Shown here: positions 63,576 through 64,000 of the stretch, piece after piece | How the letters are laid out: each line of letters begins with the position of its first letter | How positions within the stretch are numbered: position 1 is the stretch's first letter | Source of the DNA: Thiotrichales bacterium | Lineage (GTDB): Bacteria; Pseudomonadota; Gammaproteobacteria; Beggiatoales; Beggiatoaceae | DNA: 64,000 nt | Direction: 5' to 3' | Assembly (NCBI GenBank): GCA_016745035.1 | Contig: JADGDE010000001.1 | Span: forward strand, 1,092,507 to 1,156,506 | Program-made: the position numbers and the translations under genes | The notes under the pieces: model-generated | What the model saw: only the letters and a program-made list of their open reading frames with translations | Told to the model about the DNA's origin: nothing | Databases searched by the model: none

Positions 63576-64000
63576 ATGTTTCCGCGCTATTTATTACTCA
63601 GTTTATTCTTTCTAGAAGCTATCGCGGTTTTGAGCTTGCTCGCTTATTTTACTATCAGCGACTTTGATGCCGATTATTTAGAAGCCCTGATGTTGCTACT
63701 CGCCGCACAAGCTGTGTTTATTGTGTTGCTGGCGGCAGGCTGGGTGCGTTATGCCCGCCAAACCCATTCTTTAGAAAAACAACTCAGTAATACTGTTAGC
63801 GCTCTGAAGTACCAGCAAAAAGAATATCAAAAACAACTGACCCAACTACACCAACACGCCCAAGCGGCAAGCCAGAACACCGCCGATCCACGCCATAACA
63901 GCAGCCACTTTGATACCCGTCAACCCTTATATAGCCTTGCGACCTTGATGGAAACCATCAGTTCAGAAATTGATGAGCCACAAGTGCGGAGTTTATTTGA
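63576..64000 (+). CDS. Membrane signalling protein, N-terminal part
   Basis: Open from ATG 63576 to the window edge (141 codons). It starts MFPRYLLLSLFFLEAIAVLS, a first membrane helix, followed by a second (LEALMLLLAAQAVFIVLLAA) and a Gln-rich coiled coil of about 40 residues (EYQKQLTQLHQHAQAASQ). Two short helices plus coiled coil then a further domain suggest a sensor or hybrid kinase, in keeping with the Hpt gene 14 bp upstream. The C-terminal part is outside the window, so the class is not certain. Confidence 0.6.
   Translation, partial: MFPRYLLLSLFFLEAIAVLSLLAYFTISDFDADYLEALMLLLAAQAVFIVLLAAGWVRYARQTHSLEKQLSNTVSALKYQQKEYQKQLTQLHQHAQAASQNTADPRHNSSHFDTRQPLYSLATLMETISSEIDEPQVRSLF

Overview
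The window is chromosomal DNA of a gammaproteobacterium of moderate GC content. The evidence is the gene content and order: a trm112-like gene beside kdsB, rpmF-plsX-fabH and fabD-fabG-acpP-fabF, tatABC, pilSR, glnS, a long NrdA, a YhdP-type protein, and Kdo/LPS-linked genes. Multihaem and b-type cytochromes, a periplasmic rhodanese and many signalling proteins would suit a sulfur-oxidising Thiotrichales-like organism (Thiothrix/Beggiatoa type). That placement is an inference from gene style and was not tested. No rRNA, tRNA or CRISPR array was seen.

Layout. 1-6331: end of a glycosyltransferase gene, an OmpA-like protein, an amino-acid/sodium symporter, obgE, a putative dihaem membrane cytochrome, a Trm112-like protein and kdsB. 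6332-11008: rsgA, a TerB-like protein, a TolC/HlyD pair and yggT. 11005-19655: a large c-di-GMP enzyme, a pentahaem cytochrome c, pilS-pilR, a predicted sigma-54-dependent small RNA, and a Sel1-repeat protein. 19666-28436: hydrolase, glnS, DUF5666 and DUF6502 proteins, an EF-hand protein and nrdA. 28437-30298: a small accessory patch with a YefM/YoeB-like toxin-antitoxin pair and an Mrr-type nuclease. 30431-38639: fatty-acid synthesis genes on the minus strand, interrupted by a solitary HsdR_N-type nuclease gene between fabH and fabD. 38999-42359: hisE, a HIT protein, tatABC, hemJ, then a bS21-like protein overlapping a HigB-like toxin. 42726-49545: a gene broken by one stop codon, tolB, a degenerate P-type ATPase, a rhodanese, hisC and a DAHP synthase. 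49546-50888: repeat-rich remnants of a replication module. 51028-64000: DUF1800/DUF1501 proteins with a GldA/GldF-like ABC transporter, an HD-domain protein, a lone receiver, a LysM lipoprotein, a YhdP-like protein, an Hpt protein and the start of a membrane protein.

Main unusual features. (1) A family of short mobile repeats (full length 130-132 bp, with shorter deletion derivatives) occurs about eleven times. It has CTGATGTTACGC-type inverted ends and perfect 7-bp target duplications at several copies. Its internal hairpin keeps pairing although its sequence changes between copies, and it is flanked by T and A tracts, so it looks like a portable bidirectional terminator. Copies sit at gene ends and in one case supply the stop codon. 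(2) Directly after pilR there is a near-consensus -24/-12 promoter followed by four stem-loops ending in a strong terminator, which predicts a sigma-54-dependent RNA of about 140 nt. (3) An ATGA-coupled gene pair encodes a bS21-like ribosomal protein paralogue and a HigB/Gp49-like toxin, a possible undescribed toxin-antitoxin type. (4) A second, rarer palindromic repeat family and decayed DnaC-like and replication-protein pieces mark an old mobile element near 50 kb.
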